A stretch of DNA of 23,128 nucleotides from CAXBCP01 sp963974055. GTDB lineage: Bacteria; Pseudomonadota; Alphaproteobacteria; MPNO01; UBA830. Below are positions 1 through 8,384 of the stretch, one piece after another (position 1 is the first letter of the stretch; every line of letters begins with the position of its first letter). The notes below the pieces were generated by a model. That model ran no database searches, was not told the origin of the DNA, and was given only the letters and a program-made list of their open reading frames with translations. Position numbers and translations under genes: made by a program. The stretch spans positions 1 through 23,128 of the forward strand of contig CAXBCP010000048.1 in assembly GCA_963974055.1 (NCBI GenBank), in the 5' to 3' direction.

Positions 1-1016
1 GTCCAGGTGCGGCCCTTGCGCAGCATGTCGTTCAGGCTGCCGGGCGGGTTGGCGTCGCGGACCTGGGAGAGCTGTTCGTGCACGGCTTCGTCATAGGCCT
101 TGGCCGGGTTGTTGTAGAGCACGCCGAGCGCCACCGGGAATTCCGGCTGTTTCATGTCGGCGAGCATCATGGCGAGGATCTTGTTGGTCTCGTCATGGAC
201 CAGCACGTCGGCCTCGGTCACGCCGTCTTCGCCGATGGTGACGACGCGGATGCCGAAACCGTCCTCGGCCTTGGCGAGGCCCTTGTTGCCGTCGGCGCCG
301 AAGATCAGCGGCTTGCCGTGTTCGACCGAGATGGAATTGTCGTTCACCACCTTCTTGTCGGTCCAGCCGTCGAACGCGCCGTCGTTATAGACGATGCAGT
401 TCTGGATGATCTCGACCAGGGACGCGCCCTTGTGGGCATGGGCGGCCTTGAGGACGCCCGGCATCTGTTTCTGGTTGGTGTCGAACGTGCGGGCGACGAA
501 GCGCGCGCCGGCGCCGAGCGCCAGGCTGAGCGCGGTCAGCGGCGCGTCGACCGAGCCCTGCGGGGTCGACGGCGAACGGGTGCCGAGCTGGCTGGTCGGC
601 GAGTACTGGCCCTTGGTCAGGCCGTAGATCTCGTTGTTGAACAGCAGCAGGTTCAGATCGACGTTGCGGCGGATGGCGTGCATCGTGTGGTTGCCGCCGA
701 TCGACAGCGCGTCGCCGTCGCCCATCACGACCCAGATGTCGAGATCGGGATTGGCGAGCTTGGCGCCGGTCGCCAGCGCCGGGGCGCGGCCGTGGATGGT
801 GTGGAAGCCGTAGGACGCCATGTAGTAGGGGAAGCGCGCGGCGCAGCCGATGCCCGAGAAAAAGACCAGCTTTTCCAGCGGAATCTGCAATTCGGCGAGG
901 GTACGGTGGACGCCCTTGATGATGGCGTAATCGCCGCAGCCGGGGCACCAGCGGACTTCCTGGTCCGAGGCGTAATCGTTGGGCTTGAGCGCTTCGACGG
1001 GAGCTTGAACGTTCAT
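1..1016 (-). CDS. korB: 2-oxoacid (2-oxoglutarate):ferredoxin oxidoreductase beta subunit, cut at window edge
   Basis: This is the thiamine-diphosphate subunit of a 2-oxoacid:ferredoxin oxidoreductase, which decarboxylates a 2-oxoacid (2-oxoglutarate is most likely for this subfamily) to the acyl-CoA and reduces ferredoxin. About 338 codons are visible. The frame runs off the left edge without a stop, at a point (RKGRTW) close to the usual C-terminus, so little is missing. Visible motifs are CPGCGDY (C24, C27), SGIGC (C58) and QNC (C207), the expected [4Fe-4S] ligands, and the TPP/Mg motif GDGDALSIGGNH near residues 99-110 followed by FNNEIYGLTKGQYSP. The start is ATG at 1016, four bases after the korA stop, with a GGAAGGA ribosome site inside the end of korA, so the two are translationally coupled. 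The substrate is inferred from the family and is not proven. Confidence 0.93.
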   Translation of the reverse strand, partial: MNVQAPVEALKPNDYASDQEVRWCPGCGDYAIIKGVHRTLAELQIPLEKLVFFSGIGCAARFPYYMASYGFHTIHGRAPALATGAKLANPDLDIWVVMGDGDALSIGGNHTMHAIRRNVDLNLLLFNNEIYGLTKGQYSPTSQLGTRSPSTPQGSVDAPLTALSLALGAGARFVARTFDTNQKQMPGVLKAAHAHKGASLVEIIQNCIVYNDGAFDGWTDKKVVNDNSISVEHGKPLIFGADGNKGLAKAEDGFGIRVVTIGEDGVTEADVLVHDETNKILAMMLADMKQPEFPVALGVLYNNPAKAYDEAVHEQLSQVRDANPPGSLNDMLRKGRTW

Positions 1017-1020
1017 GGGA

Positions 1021-2886
1021 TTATCCTTCCACCCGCGAGCGGATCTCGCGTTCGAGGGTCGAGACCTTGAAGGGCTGACCCGTGATCTGTGTGATGCTTT
1101 CGGCCGGCACCAGGTATTTGGCGCGCAGCACGTTGACCATCTGGCCGTTATTCATTTCCGGCACGATGATCTGGTCGAACTGCGACAGCAGGTCGCCGAG
1201 ATTGGCCGGGAACGGCCAGACGTGGCGGATATGGATGTGCGACACGCTCAGCCCGTCCTTCACGCAGCGGCCGACGGCCTGGTTGATGGCGCCGAAGGTC
1301 GAGCCCCAGCCGACGACCGCCAGCTTGCCCGACGTTTCGCCGGTCGCGACTTCCTGCGCCGGGATGTCGCTGGCAATGCCGTCGATCTTGGCGGCACGGA
1401 CCTTGGTCATGCGGTGATGGTTGTCGCTGTCATAGGAAATATGACCGGAATCGTAATCCTTCTCGATGCCGCCGAGGCGGTGCATCAGGCCCGGCGTGCC
1501 GGGGACCGCCCAGTTCCGCGCCAGCGTCTTCTCGTCGCGCAGATAGGGGTGGAAGCCCTCGGGCTCGGTGCGGAACTCGACCGGGAAATCGGGGATCGCG
1601 TCGGCATCGGGAATTTCCCACGGCTCGGCCGCGTTGGCGAGGTAGCCGTCGCTGAGGAAGATCACCGGCGTCATGTATTTGACGGCGAGGCGGACGGCCT
1701 CGATCGCGGTTTCGAAACAGTCGCCCGGCGTCGCCGAGGCGACGACCGGCAGCGGCGTGTCGGCGTTGCGGCCCCACACCGCCTGGAACAGGTCGGACTG
1801 TTCGGTCTTGGTCGGCAGGCCGGTGGACGGTCCGCCGCGCTGGACGTTGACGATCACCAGCGGCAGTTCGGTGACGAGCGCGAGGCCGATGGCCTCGGTC
1901 TTGAGCGCGATGCCCGGGCCCGACGACGATGTGATGCCGAGCTTGCCGGCATAGGATGCGCCGATGGCCGAACACACGGCGGCGATTTCGTCTTCCGCCT
2001 GGAACGTGGTCACGCCATAGGGTTTCAGGTTGGTCAGCGTATGCAACAGGGCGGATGCCGGCGTGATCGGGTAGGAGCCGAGGAACAGTTCAAGCCCGGC
2101 TTTCTTTGCGCCCGCGACCAGGCCCCAGGCCGCGGCCTCGGTGCCGGTGACGGCGCGGTACGTGCCGGGCTGCACCTTTGCGCGCGTGACCACATAGGCT
2201 TCGACGCCGGACGGCAGTTCCACGGTTTCGCCATAGGCATGGCCGGCATTGAGCGCCGCGATATTGGCCGCCGCGATGTTCGGCAGCTTGCCGAAACGCT
2301 GGTTGACCCAGTCGATGGTCGGCTGGCGGTCGCGGTTGTACATCCAGCACATCAGGCCGAGCGTCCAGAAGTTCTTGCAGCGCGTGGCTTCCTTCGACGT
2401 CACGTCGCACTCGGCGACGGCGGCGTTGGTCAGCTTGTTGATCTCGATCGCGATCACGACGTAGTTGTCCAGCGTGCCGTCTTCGAGCGGGTTCTCGGTA
2501 TAGCCGGCGCGTGCGATGTTGCGGTCGGAGAACGCATCCGTGTTCACGATCACGGTGCCGCCCTTGGGGACGTCTTTCAGATGTACCTTCAGCGCGGCGG
2601 GGTTCATCGCGACCAGCACGTCGGGATCGTCGCCCGGGGTCTGGATGTCGTAGGACGCGAAATTGATCTGGAACGCGCTGACGCCGAAGGTCGTGCCGGC
2701 GGGCGCGCGAATCTCCGCCGGGAAATCCGGGAAGGTCGCGAGGTCGTTGCCCATCAGGGCGGTCGACTGGGTGAACTGTGTGCCCGTCAGCTGCATGCCG
2801 TCGCCGGAATCGCCGGCGAACCTGATGACAACCGAGTCTAGAGCTTTGCGCTCCCCGTCAGCGGGGTTGGCGACGTTTGTGGCCAT
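1021..2886 (-). CDS. korA: 2-oxoacid (2-oxoglutarate):ferredoxin oxidoreductase, fused gamma-alpha subunit
   Basis: A 621-aa partner of KorB. The N-terminal part (about residues 18-200) is the gamma domain, opening with RFAGDSGDGMQLTG. From about residue 240 comes the alpha (pyrimidine-binding) domain with GSYPITPAS near 268, then FQAEDEIAAVCSAIGAS, TSSSGPG, QRGGPSTGLPTKTEQSDL and a C-terminal transketolase-like domain ending in MNNGQMVNVLRAKY. The gamma-alpha fusion is the usual arrangement for the two-gene aerobic KGOR type. The start is ATG at 2886, just behind an operator-like inverted repeat (2904-2919) that recurs at three other promoters in this window. Together with the divergent hydroxylase/reductase operon, this suggests that KorAB supplies reduced ferredoxin to the reductive pathway; that role is inference. 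A general citric-acid-cycle role is the alternative. Confidence 0.94.
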   Translation of the reverse strand: MATNVANPADGERKALDSVVIRFAGDSGDGMQLTGTQFTQSTALMGNDLATFPDFPAEIRAPAGTTFGVSAFQINFASYDIQTPGDDPDVLVAMNPAALKVHLKDVPKGGTVIVNTDAFSDRNIARAGYTENPLEDGTLDNYVVIAIEINKLTNAAVAECDVTSKEATRCKNFWTLGLMCWMYNRDRQPTIDWVNQRFGKLPNIAAANIAALNAGHAYGETVELPSGVEAYVVTRAKVQPGTYRAVTGTEAAAWGLVAGAKKAGLELFLGSYPITPASALLHTLTNLKPYGVTTFQAEDEIAAVCSAIGASYAGKLGITSSSGPGIALKTEAIGLALVTELPLVIVNVQRGGPSTGLPTKTEQSDLFQAVWGRNADTPLPVVASATPGDCFETAIEAVRLAVKYMTPVIFLSDGYLANAAEPWEIPDADAIPDFPVEFRTEPEGFHPYLRDEKTLARNWAVPGTPGLMHRLGGIEKDYDSGHISYDSDNHHRMTKVRAAKIDGIASDIPAQEVATGETSGKLAVVGWGSTFGAINQAVGRCVKDGLSVSHIHIRHVWPFPANLGDLLSQFDQIIVPEMNNGQMVNVLRAKYLVPAESITQITGQPFKVSTLEREIRSRVEG

Positions 2887-2903
2887 GAACCTGATCCAGA
2901 ATA

Positions 2904-2950
2904 TTTATATGTGTACAAATGAAATTAGGTGGGCGTTTCTTCCCCGTCAA
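2904..2950 (-). promoter_or_regulatory. Predicted kor promoter with operator-like inverted repeat
   Basis: Read on the minus strand: TTGACG at 2950-2945, a 17-base spacer, a weak -10 TAATTT at 2927-2922, then TTTGTACACATATAAA at 2919-2904. The repeat lies at the expected transcription start and 17 bases before the korA ATG. It differs at two positions from the best copy of the motif (3192-3207). A repressor bound here would block initiation. The -10 is poor, so the operator call is stronger than the promoter call. Confidence 0.6.
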
Positions 2951-3159
2951 GCCGTTCGCGATTGCCCATTCCCCCTGTGCCTGCTGGTGCGTCTGCTGGC
3001 CGGTTTTCGCAAGGAAAGCCAATGGAATTCCAATCGTTCTTGTCACGGCAACAGAGATTTATAACACGGCTGTTGAGTCTTTCATCCCCAAATTGATGTG
3101 GCGCGCGCCGTCGGCAAACTTCTTTCGGTGGGGCCGTTTTGCGATCCCGCATTGTCCGC

Positions 3160-3207
3160 TTGACACCGTGGCGCCCGGTGAAGAATAATTGTTTGTATAC
3201 ATACAAA
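3160..3207 (+). promoter_or_regulatory. Predicted promoter and best operator copy for the hydroxylase/reductase operon
   Basis: TTGACA at 3160-3165, an 18-base spacer and AATAAT at 3184-3189 form a good sigma-70-like promoter. Two bases later is TTTGTATACATACAAA (3192-3207): perfect 7-base arms TTTGTAT and ATACAAA separated by AC. It covers the expected transcription start, as a repressor site would. The ATG of the first gene is 51 bases downstream. The motif style (TTGT...ACAA) resembles operators of GntR-type regulators, but the regulator is not identified. Confidence 0.72.
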
Positions 3208-3221
3208 TATTTCCGGAATAA

Positions 3222-3240
3222 TTCGGATGCGCAATCCGAA
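3222..3240 (+). promoter_or_regulatory. Leader inverted repeat ahead of the FAD-subunit gene
   Basis: TTCGGAT, loop GCGCA, ATCCGAA: a perfect 7-base inverted repeat in the 5' leader, ending 18 bases before the ATG at 3259 and just upstream of the ribosome site AGGGA. It could be an RNA hairpin affecting ribosome access or a second protein site. It is seen directly; its function is unknown. Confidence 0.4.
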
Positions 3241-3258
3241 CAGGGAACAGGGACGCAG

Positions 3259-4095
3259 ATGCCAGCTTATCTAAGACCGACGGAACTGGGCGAAGCACTG
3301 GAAGCGCTCGCGGCAGGCGGACATACCATTGTTGCCGGCGGCACCGATTTCTATCCTGCGCGGGTCGGGCGCACGATCGACGAAGACGTGCTCGATGTGA
3401 CGGCCATCGACGGATTGCGGCGCATCGAGGATCGCGGCGACCATTTTTACATCGGCGCCGGGGCGACCTGGACTGACCTGATCCGGGCCGACCTGCCGGA
3501 CTGGTTCCGCGCCCTCAAACAGGCGGCGCGCGAAGTCGGCGGGGTACAGATCCAGAATGCCGGCACCGTCGTCGGCAATATCTGCAACGCCTCGCCCGCG
3601 GCCGACGGGATGCCCGGCCTGGTCGCGCTCGACGCCACGGTGGTGCTCGGCTCGGTTTCCGGGGAACGTGTCATCGCCATTACGGATTTCGTGCAGGGCA
3701 ACCGCAAAACCGCGCGAAAGCCCGATGAAATGGTACTCGGCCTGCGTATTCCGGCCTGCGGAACGGATGCGAGCAGCGCGTTTCTCAAGCTCGGCGCACG
3801 AAAATACCTGGTGATCTCCATCGTCATGGTATCCGCGGTACTGGAAAAGGCGGCGGACGGCACGGTCGACCGGCTGCGCATCGCGGTCGGGTCCTGTTCC
3901 GAGGTCGCGCGCCGTTTGCCCGCGCTCGAAGCGGCGCTGGCCGGGAAACCGGTGGATGCGTCGCTCGCCGGACTGATTACGGCGGATCACCTGGCGCCGC
4001 TGTCGCCGATCGGCGACGTGCGCGGCTCTGCCGATTACCGTATCGATGCCGCGCTCACCCTGGTCCGCCGGACCGTCACAGAACTCACGGAGTAG
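3259..4095 (+). CDS. Molybdenum hydroxylase FAD-binding medium subunit (CoxM/NdhF type)
   Basis: This 278-aa protein belongs to the FAD-binding medium-subunit family of xanthine-dehydrogenase-type enzymes and passes electrons from the [2Fe-2S] clusters to an acceptor. AGGTDFYPAR near the N-terminus matches the FAD-binding AGGxxxxP motif. GTVVGNICNASPAAD, near residues 99-113, corresponds to the second FAD motif (usually TxGGN, here TVVGN). The C-terminal part has the usual CoxM C-domain layout. I chose ATG 3259 because AGGGA lies just upstream and the family start is MPxYxRP; longer frames run back through the operator. The gene is followed four bases later by the fused Fe-S/molybdopterin subunit, so the two should form one enzyme. 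By context (reductase and enamidase in the same regulon) the substrate may be nicotinate; that is inference. Confidence 0.85.
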   Translation: MPAYLRPTELGEALEALAAGGHTIVAGGTDFYPARVGRTIDEDVLDVTAIDGLRRIEDRGDHFYIGAGATWTDLIRADLPDWFRALKQAAREVGGVQIQNAGTVVGNICNASPAADGMPGLVALDATVVLGSVSGERVIAITDFVQGNRKTARKPDEMVLGLRIPACGTDASSAFLKLGARKYLVISIVMVSAVLEKAADGTVDRLRIAVGSCSEVARRLPALEAALAGKPVDASLAGLITADHLAPLSPIGDVRGSADYRIDAALTLVRRTVTELTE

Positions 4096-4098
4096 GTC

Positions 4099-6846
4099 AT
4101 GTCCATCTCGTTCAGCCTCAACGGCAAGCCCGCCGCCACCGATGCCGCCCCGGCGCGCCGTCTCGCGCATGTGCTGCGCGACGATCTCGGCTTCACCGGC
4201 ACCAAGATCGGCTGCGACGCGGGCGATTGCGGCGCCTGCACGGTCCTGCTCGACGGCGAACAGGTCTGTGCCTGCCTGGTGCCCGTGGCCCAGGTGTCGG
4301 GACGCGACGTCATGACGGTCGAAGGGCTGGCGGCGTCGGACGGGCGGCTGTCGGATCTGCAGCAGGCGTTTCACGAATACGGCGCCGCCCAGTGCGGCGT
4401 CTGCACGCCGGGCATGCTGATGGCAGCGTCCGACCTGTTCAAGCACAACGAAACCCCGACCGACGACCAGATTCTCGACGCCCTCGGCGGTGTGCTGTGC
4501 CGCTGCACCGGCTACAACAAGATTCTCGACGCGGTAAAGCACGTGGTCCGGCCCAACGGAGTCAGCTTCGTCAATCCCGATGCCGGCGGCGCGATGGGCG
4601 CACGGACCCTGAAAACCGACGGCATACAAAAGGTCGACGGCAGCGAGCTGTTCGGCGCCGATGTCGCCCCGGCGGACGCGCTGTGGGCGCGGGCAATCCG
4701 CTCGCCCCATCACAGCGCCACCTTCACGCTTGGCAGTTTCGACGAACTCCACGCGAAATGGCCGGGCCTTGTCCGGGTGCTCACCGCCGCCGACGTGCCG
4801 GGCAATAACGGCTACGGCATCTATCCCGACGTCAAGGACCAGCCGGCCTTCGCCGACGGCCAGATCCGCTTCAAGGGCGAGGCGGTCGTCGCGCTGGTCG
4901 GCGATTACGAAACCGTCTACGGCATCCGCGACGAGGACGTGCCGGTGCAGTACACGCCGCGCGAGCCGCTTTTCGGGTTCGCCGGTCTGGCCGACGATGC
5001 CCACCGGATCCACGATACCCATCCGGGCAATATCCTTGCCCATGGTTACGTCAAAAAAGGCGACGCCGCCGGCGCGATGGCGGGGGCCGATGTGGTGGTA
5101 GAAGACAGCTTCGCGACCGGTTTCGTCGAGCACGGCTATATCGAACCGGAAGCGGGCTGGGCGCAGCGTGTCGGCGACCGGCTCGAAATTACCGTGTCGA
5201 CCCAGGCGCCCTATATGGACCGCGACGAGATGGCCCAGCTGATCGGCATCCCGAACGAAAGCGTGCGGATCATCCCGACGGCCTGCGGCGGCGGCTTCGG
5301 CGGCAAGCTGGACCTCGGCGTTCACCCGATGATCGGGATCGCCGCCTGGATCCTGAACCGGCCGGTGCGCTGCGCCTGGACGCGGATCGAATCCATGGCC
5401 GCCTCGACCAAGCGTCATCCCTCGCGCATCACGGCGCGCTACGGCTGCACGAAAGACGGCGACCTGGTCGCTTTCGACATGTCCGGCGATTTCAACACCG
5501 GGGCCTATGTGTCCTGGGGGCTGACGGTGAAGGACCGGGTGCCGGTCCACGCCACCGGGCCGTATTTCGTGCCCCATGTCGAAGCGAAGACCCGCGCCAT
5601 ATTCGCGAACGAAACCCCGGCGGGCGCGTTTCGCGGGTTCGGCATTCCGCAGGCCGCCATCGCCCACGATACGCTGATGGACATGATGGCCGAGGAAATC
5701 GGCATGGATATCCTGGAATTTCGCCTGCGCAACGCGATCCGCAAGGGACAGGAAACCGCGACCGGCCAGTTGCTCGAATATTCAGCCGGTCTCGACCAGT
5801 GCCTCGAAGCGCTGCGCGACCCCTGGCAAAAGGCGCGCGCCGCCGCCGAAAAGTTCAATGCGGAAAGCGACGGGGTGAAACGCCGCGGCGTCGGGCTCGG
5901 CTGCATGTGGTACGGCTGCGGCAATACCTCGCTGTCGAACCCGTCGACCATGCATGTCGGCATTGCCGCCGACGGCGCGGTGACCCTGTATTCGGGCGCC
6001 CAGGATATCGGGCAGGGCACCAACACCACCATGATGCAGGTCGCCGCCGACGGGCTCGGCATCCGCATGGACAAGATGCACCTGGTCTGGGGCGATACCG
6101 ACAGGACCGCCGACGCCGGCAAAAGCTCGGCCTCGCGCCAGGCCTATGTATCGGGCCGCGCCGCGATGGAAGCGGGACAGGATCTGCGGTCGCAGATTCT
6201 GCGCCTCGCTAATGTCGGCGATGGCGCTGCCATCGAATTCGGCCCCGGCAAGCTGACGGTTACCGACGGCGATGCTGTGCGGGAGATCGACCTGTCCGAG
6301 CTGGCGGCCGACAAGCTGCACGGCAACGTGCTGGTCGGCGAAGCCACGTTCGATCCGCCGGCGACCCCGCTGGACGAGATGGGACAGGGCAATCCCTACG
6401 GCACATACGGCTTCGGCGCACAGGTCGCGGAAGTCGAGGTCGATGTCGATCTCGGCACGGTCAAGGTGTTGCATGTCTGGGCGGCGCACGATGTCGGCGC
6501 CGCGATCAACCCGACCCAGGTCGAAGGACAGGTCCATGGCGGCGTCGCCCAGGGGCTCGGCCTTGCCCTGATGGAGGAATATCTACCCGGGCGGACCGAA
6601 AACCTGCACGACTACCTGATACCGACCTTCGGCGACGTGCCGCCGATCGACGTCTACCTGATCGAAGACCCCGAGCCGACCGGACCATACGGCGCCAAGG
6701 GCATCGGCGAGCCCGCCCTGATACCGACGCCGCCGGCGATCTTCGGGGCGATCCATCACGCGACCGGCGTGCGCATGAAACAGGCGCCGGCGACACCCGA
6801 CCGGGTGCGCGCCGCGATACTGGCCGCAGGAGGAGACAAGTCATGA
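4099..6846 (+). CDS. Fused [2Fe-2S] and molybdopterin subunit of a molybdenum hydroxylase (nicotinate dehydrogenase candidate)
   Basis: A 915-aa fusion. Residues 1-155 are a CoxS-type small subunit with two [2Fe-2S] clusters: plant-type ligands C39, C44, C47, C57 and the second set C99, C102, C134, C136. From about residue 165 comes the large molybdopterin subunit, with GGGFGGK at about 396-402, GAFRGFGIPQ at about 511-520, GQG in the DIGQGTNTTM loop, and GAKGIGEP, whose E871 is the expected catalytic glutamate. The small-plus-large order recalls the single-chain aldehyde oxidoreductase of Desulfovibrio gigas, but here a separate FAD subunit is encoded just upstream. Such enzymes hydroxylate N-heterocycles or oxidise aldehydes. 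With a 6-hydroxynicotinate reductase-like gene next, hydroxylation of nicotinate at C6 is the best guess. The stop overlaps the next start (ATGA at 6843-6846), implying coupled translation. Confidence 0.88.
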   Translation: MSISFSLNGKPAATDAAPARRLAHVLRDDLGFTGTKIGCDAGDCGACTVLLDGEQVCACLVPVAQVSGRDVMTVEGLAASDGRLSDLQQAFHEYGAAQCGVCTPGMLMAASDLFKHNETPTDDQILDALGGVLCRCTGYNKILDAVKHVVRPNGVSFVNPDAGGAMGARTLKTDGIQKVDGSELFGADVAPADALWARAIRSPHHSATFTLGSFDELHAKWPGLVRVLTAADVPGNNGYGIYPDVKDQPAFADGQIRFKGEAVVALVGDYETVYGIRDEDVPVQYTPREPLFGFAGLADDAHRIHDTHPGNILAHGYVKKGDAAGAMAGADVVVEDSFATGFVEHGYIEPEAGWAQRVGDRLEITVSTQAPYMDRDEMAQLIGIPNESVRIIPTACGGGFGGKLDLGVHPMIGIAAWILNRPVRCAWTRIESMAASTKRHPSRITARYGCTKDGDLVAFDMSGDFNTGAYVSWGLTVKDRVPVHATGPYFVPHVEAKTRAIFANETPAGAFRGFGIPQAAIAHDTLMDMMAEEIGMDILEFRLRNAIRKGQETATGQLLEYSAGLDQCLEALRDPWQKARAAAEKFNAESDGVKRRGVGLGCMWYGCGNTSLSNPSTMHVGIAADGAVTLYSGAQDIGQGTNTTMMQVAADGLGIRMDKMHLVWGDTDRTADAGKSSASRQAYVSGRAAMEAGQDLRSQILRLANVGDGAAIEFGPGKLTVTDGDAVREIDLSELAADKLHGNVLVGEATFDPPATPLDEMGQGNPYGTYGFGAQVAEVEVDVDLGTVKVLHVWAAHDVGAAINPTQVEGQVHGGVAQGLGLALMEEYLPGRTENLHDYLIPTFGDVPPIDVYLIEDPEPTGPYGAKGIGEPALIPTPPAIFGAIHHATGVRMKQAPATPDRVRAAILAAGGDKS

Positions 6847-8375
6847 GCGATGCGAAAAAAGGCAATGCCGACGTCTGGTCGGGAACCGAGGCCGACGCGG
6901 CGAAAAGCGACGGCGTGATTACCTGCGATGCGTGCCCGGTGCTGTGCCGTATCCGCGAGGGCAAATCCGGGGCCTGCAGCCGCTATGCGAACGTCGAAGG
7001 GAAACTGACCCGTACGGACCCGCTGATCGTCACCCAGCAGATTTCCGACGAAAACGGTGACCTGGTGCCGTTCCTGCCGGAACAGGAAGCATGGGACGGA
7101 TCGCTTAATTTCCAGTCGCCGACCTTCGTGACCGGCATCGGCGCGACGACGACCTATCCCGATTACAAGCCGGCGCCGTTCATCGTGTCGTCGGAACACC
7201 ACGGCGTCGACATGGTGACCGTCGTTTCCGAGGGCGTGTTCAGCTATTGCGGCGTAAAGGTGAAGATCGATACCGACCGCTATATCGGCCCCGAGGCGGC
7301 GCCCGTCCGGGTAAAGGGCGAACAGGTCGGCCATGTGACCACGGCGGAGTATGGCTCGCAGATGCTGGCCCTCGGCGGCGTTCATCACCTGACGGGCGGC
7401 AGCAAGAAGGAAGGCAACGCGACCTGCCAGGCGATGCTGGCGCTGTGCAACAAGCACGCGGTCGAGATGACCATCGACGGCGGCGCGACACTGACGGTCG
7501 AAGCCGGCAAGCCGCCGGTGATCGACGACAATACCGAAGAACGGATGCGGGTCGGTTGCGGCTCGGCGACCATCGGTATGTTCGCGCTGCAATGGCACGG
7601 CCATGCGGACGAAGTCATCGTCGTCGACGATCACATCACCGGCGTTCTCAGCGAACATCAGTCGGGCAAGTTCCTCGACATGCCGCCCGCCGGAATCCGG
7701 GTGCGCGGACGGCGCTCTACGGCGGGACGGTATTTCCAGGTGGCGGAGCCCGGCGCGGGTTGGGGCGGCACCGACATTACCGAACCCCTGTCGATCATCG
7801 AGAAAATCGATCCTGACACGGCGTGGCCCGGGTTGCGCCTGCTGATGGTCAGCACCACCGGCGAGGACCAGGCCTATTTCGTTCTCGACGACGACCTCAA
7901 GCCCGTGCCCGCCGAGATGCCGGCGGAGCTTGCGGTATCGGTCGACCGGATCGCAGAAAACTGCGAACCGGCGCTGAGCACGGTGATGTTCATGGGCGGG
8001 GCGGGCGGCAGCCTGCGCGCGGGGGTCACCGTCAATCCGGTTCTCCTGACGCGCTCGGTCCGCGAATTGCGGACCCGCGTCACCTGCGGCGGCGCGCCGG
8101 TTTATGTCTGGCCCGGCGGCGGCATAACCCTGATGGTCGATGTGTTGCGGATGCCCGATAATTCCTTCGGTTACGTCCCGACGCCGGCACTTGTCGCGCC
8201 GATCGAGTTTTCGATGCCGCGTGACGAATTCGTCGCCCTCGGCGGATACCAGGACCACATCCGCGCGCTCAGCGACGTCTTGCGCGAAGGCGGCCTTCAC
8301 GGCGTGCGCCCGCTTGCCTGGGAAGGCAACAACCCGTGGCCGCTGGCGGAACGCCGCGCGCTCGAGGACGTCTAA
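6843..8375 (+). CDS. hnr: 6-hydroxynicotinate reductase-like iron-sulfur protein
   Basis: This 510-aa protein resembles 6-hydroxynicotinate reductase, which in Eubacterium barkeri reduces 6-hydroxynicotinate to 1,4,5,6-tetrahydro-6-oxonicotinate with ferredoxin. Near the N-terminus is a cysteine cluster C28, C31, C35, C45 (CDACPVLC...SGAC), a plausible Fe-S site. Residues about 115-175 (SYCGVKVKIDTDRYIGPE, VGHVTTAEYGSQMLALGGVHHL) recall F420-reducing hydrogenase beta-type flavoproteins. A further ATCQAMLALC pair lies near residue 197 and a GCGSAT motif near 237. The start overlaps the stop of the hydroxylase gene and the next gene begins nine bases after its stop. The name rests on remembered family resemblance plus the enamidase-like gene in the same predicted regulon; another reductase for a related heterocycle is possible. 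Ferredoxin from KorAB is the inferred donor. Confidence 0.72.
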   Translation: MSDAKKGNADVWSGTEADAAKSDGVITCDACPVLCRIREGKSGACSRYANVEGKLTRTDPLIVTQQISDENGDLVPFLPEQEAWDGSLNFQSPTFVTGIGATTTYPDYKPAPFIVSSEHHGVDMVTVVSEGVFSYCGVKVKIDTDRYIGPEAAPVRVKGEQVGHVTTAEYGSQMLALGGVHHLTGGSKKEGNATCQAMLALCNKHAVEMTIDGGATLTVEAGKPPVIDDNTEERMRVGCGSATIGMFALQWHGHADEVIVVDDHITGVLSEHQSGKFLDMPPAGIRVRGRRSTAGRYFQVAEPGAGWGGTDITEPLSIIEKIDPDTAWPGLRLLMVSTTGEDQAYFVLDDDLKPVPAEMPAELAVSVDRIAENCEPALSTVMFMGGAGGSLRAGVTVNPVLLTRSVRELRTRVTCGGAPVYVWPGGGITLMVDVLRMPDNSFGYVPTPALVAPIEFSMPRDEFVALGGYQDHIRALSDVLREGGLHGVRPLAWEGNNPWPLAERRALEDV

Positions 8376-8384
8376 GCTGCGCCC

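Larger units (their letters stand above)
2887..3258. other. Divergent intergenic control region between kor and the hydroxylase/reductase operon
   Basis: A 372-base gap between two divergent operons. It holds one operator-like inverted repeat near each end (2904-2919 and 3192-3207), a promoter candidate facing each way, and a leader hairpin (3222-3240). The roughly 200 bases in the middle show no motif I recognise. Short open frames cross the region on both strands, but they overlap the promoters and lack convincing ribosome sites, so I do not call a gene. Confidence 0.7.

Noticed and set aside
2925..3206. Small proteins in the kor/FAD-subunit intergenic region
   Set aside because: Short frames on both strands overlap the promoters and operators, with no good ribosome site and no recognisable domain.
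3271..5667. Very long open frame on the minus strand opposite the FAD and hydroxylase genes
   Set aside because: The translation is rich in R, G, D, H and V with no domain I recognise, and it spans the gene boundary. It is an antisense artefact of GC-rich codon use. The same applies to long antisense frames over korA (1015-2841 plus), the reductase (6756-9014 minus), the symporter (11691-13118 plus) and the orphan hydroxylase (13134-14501 plus).
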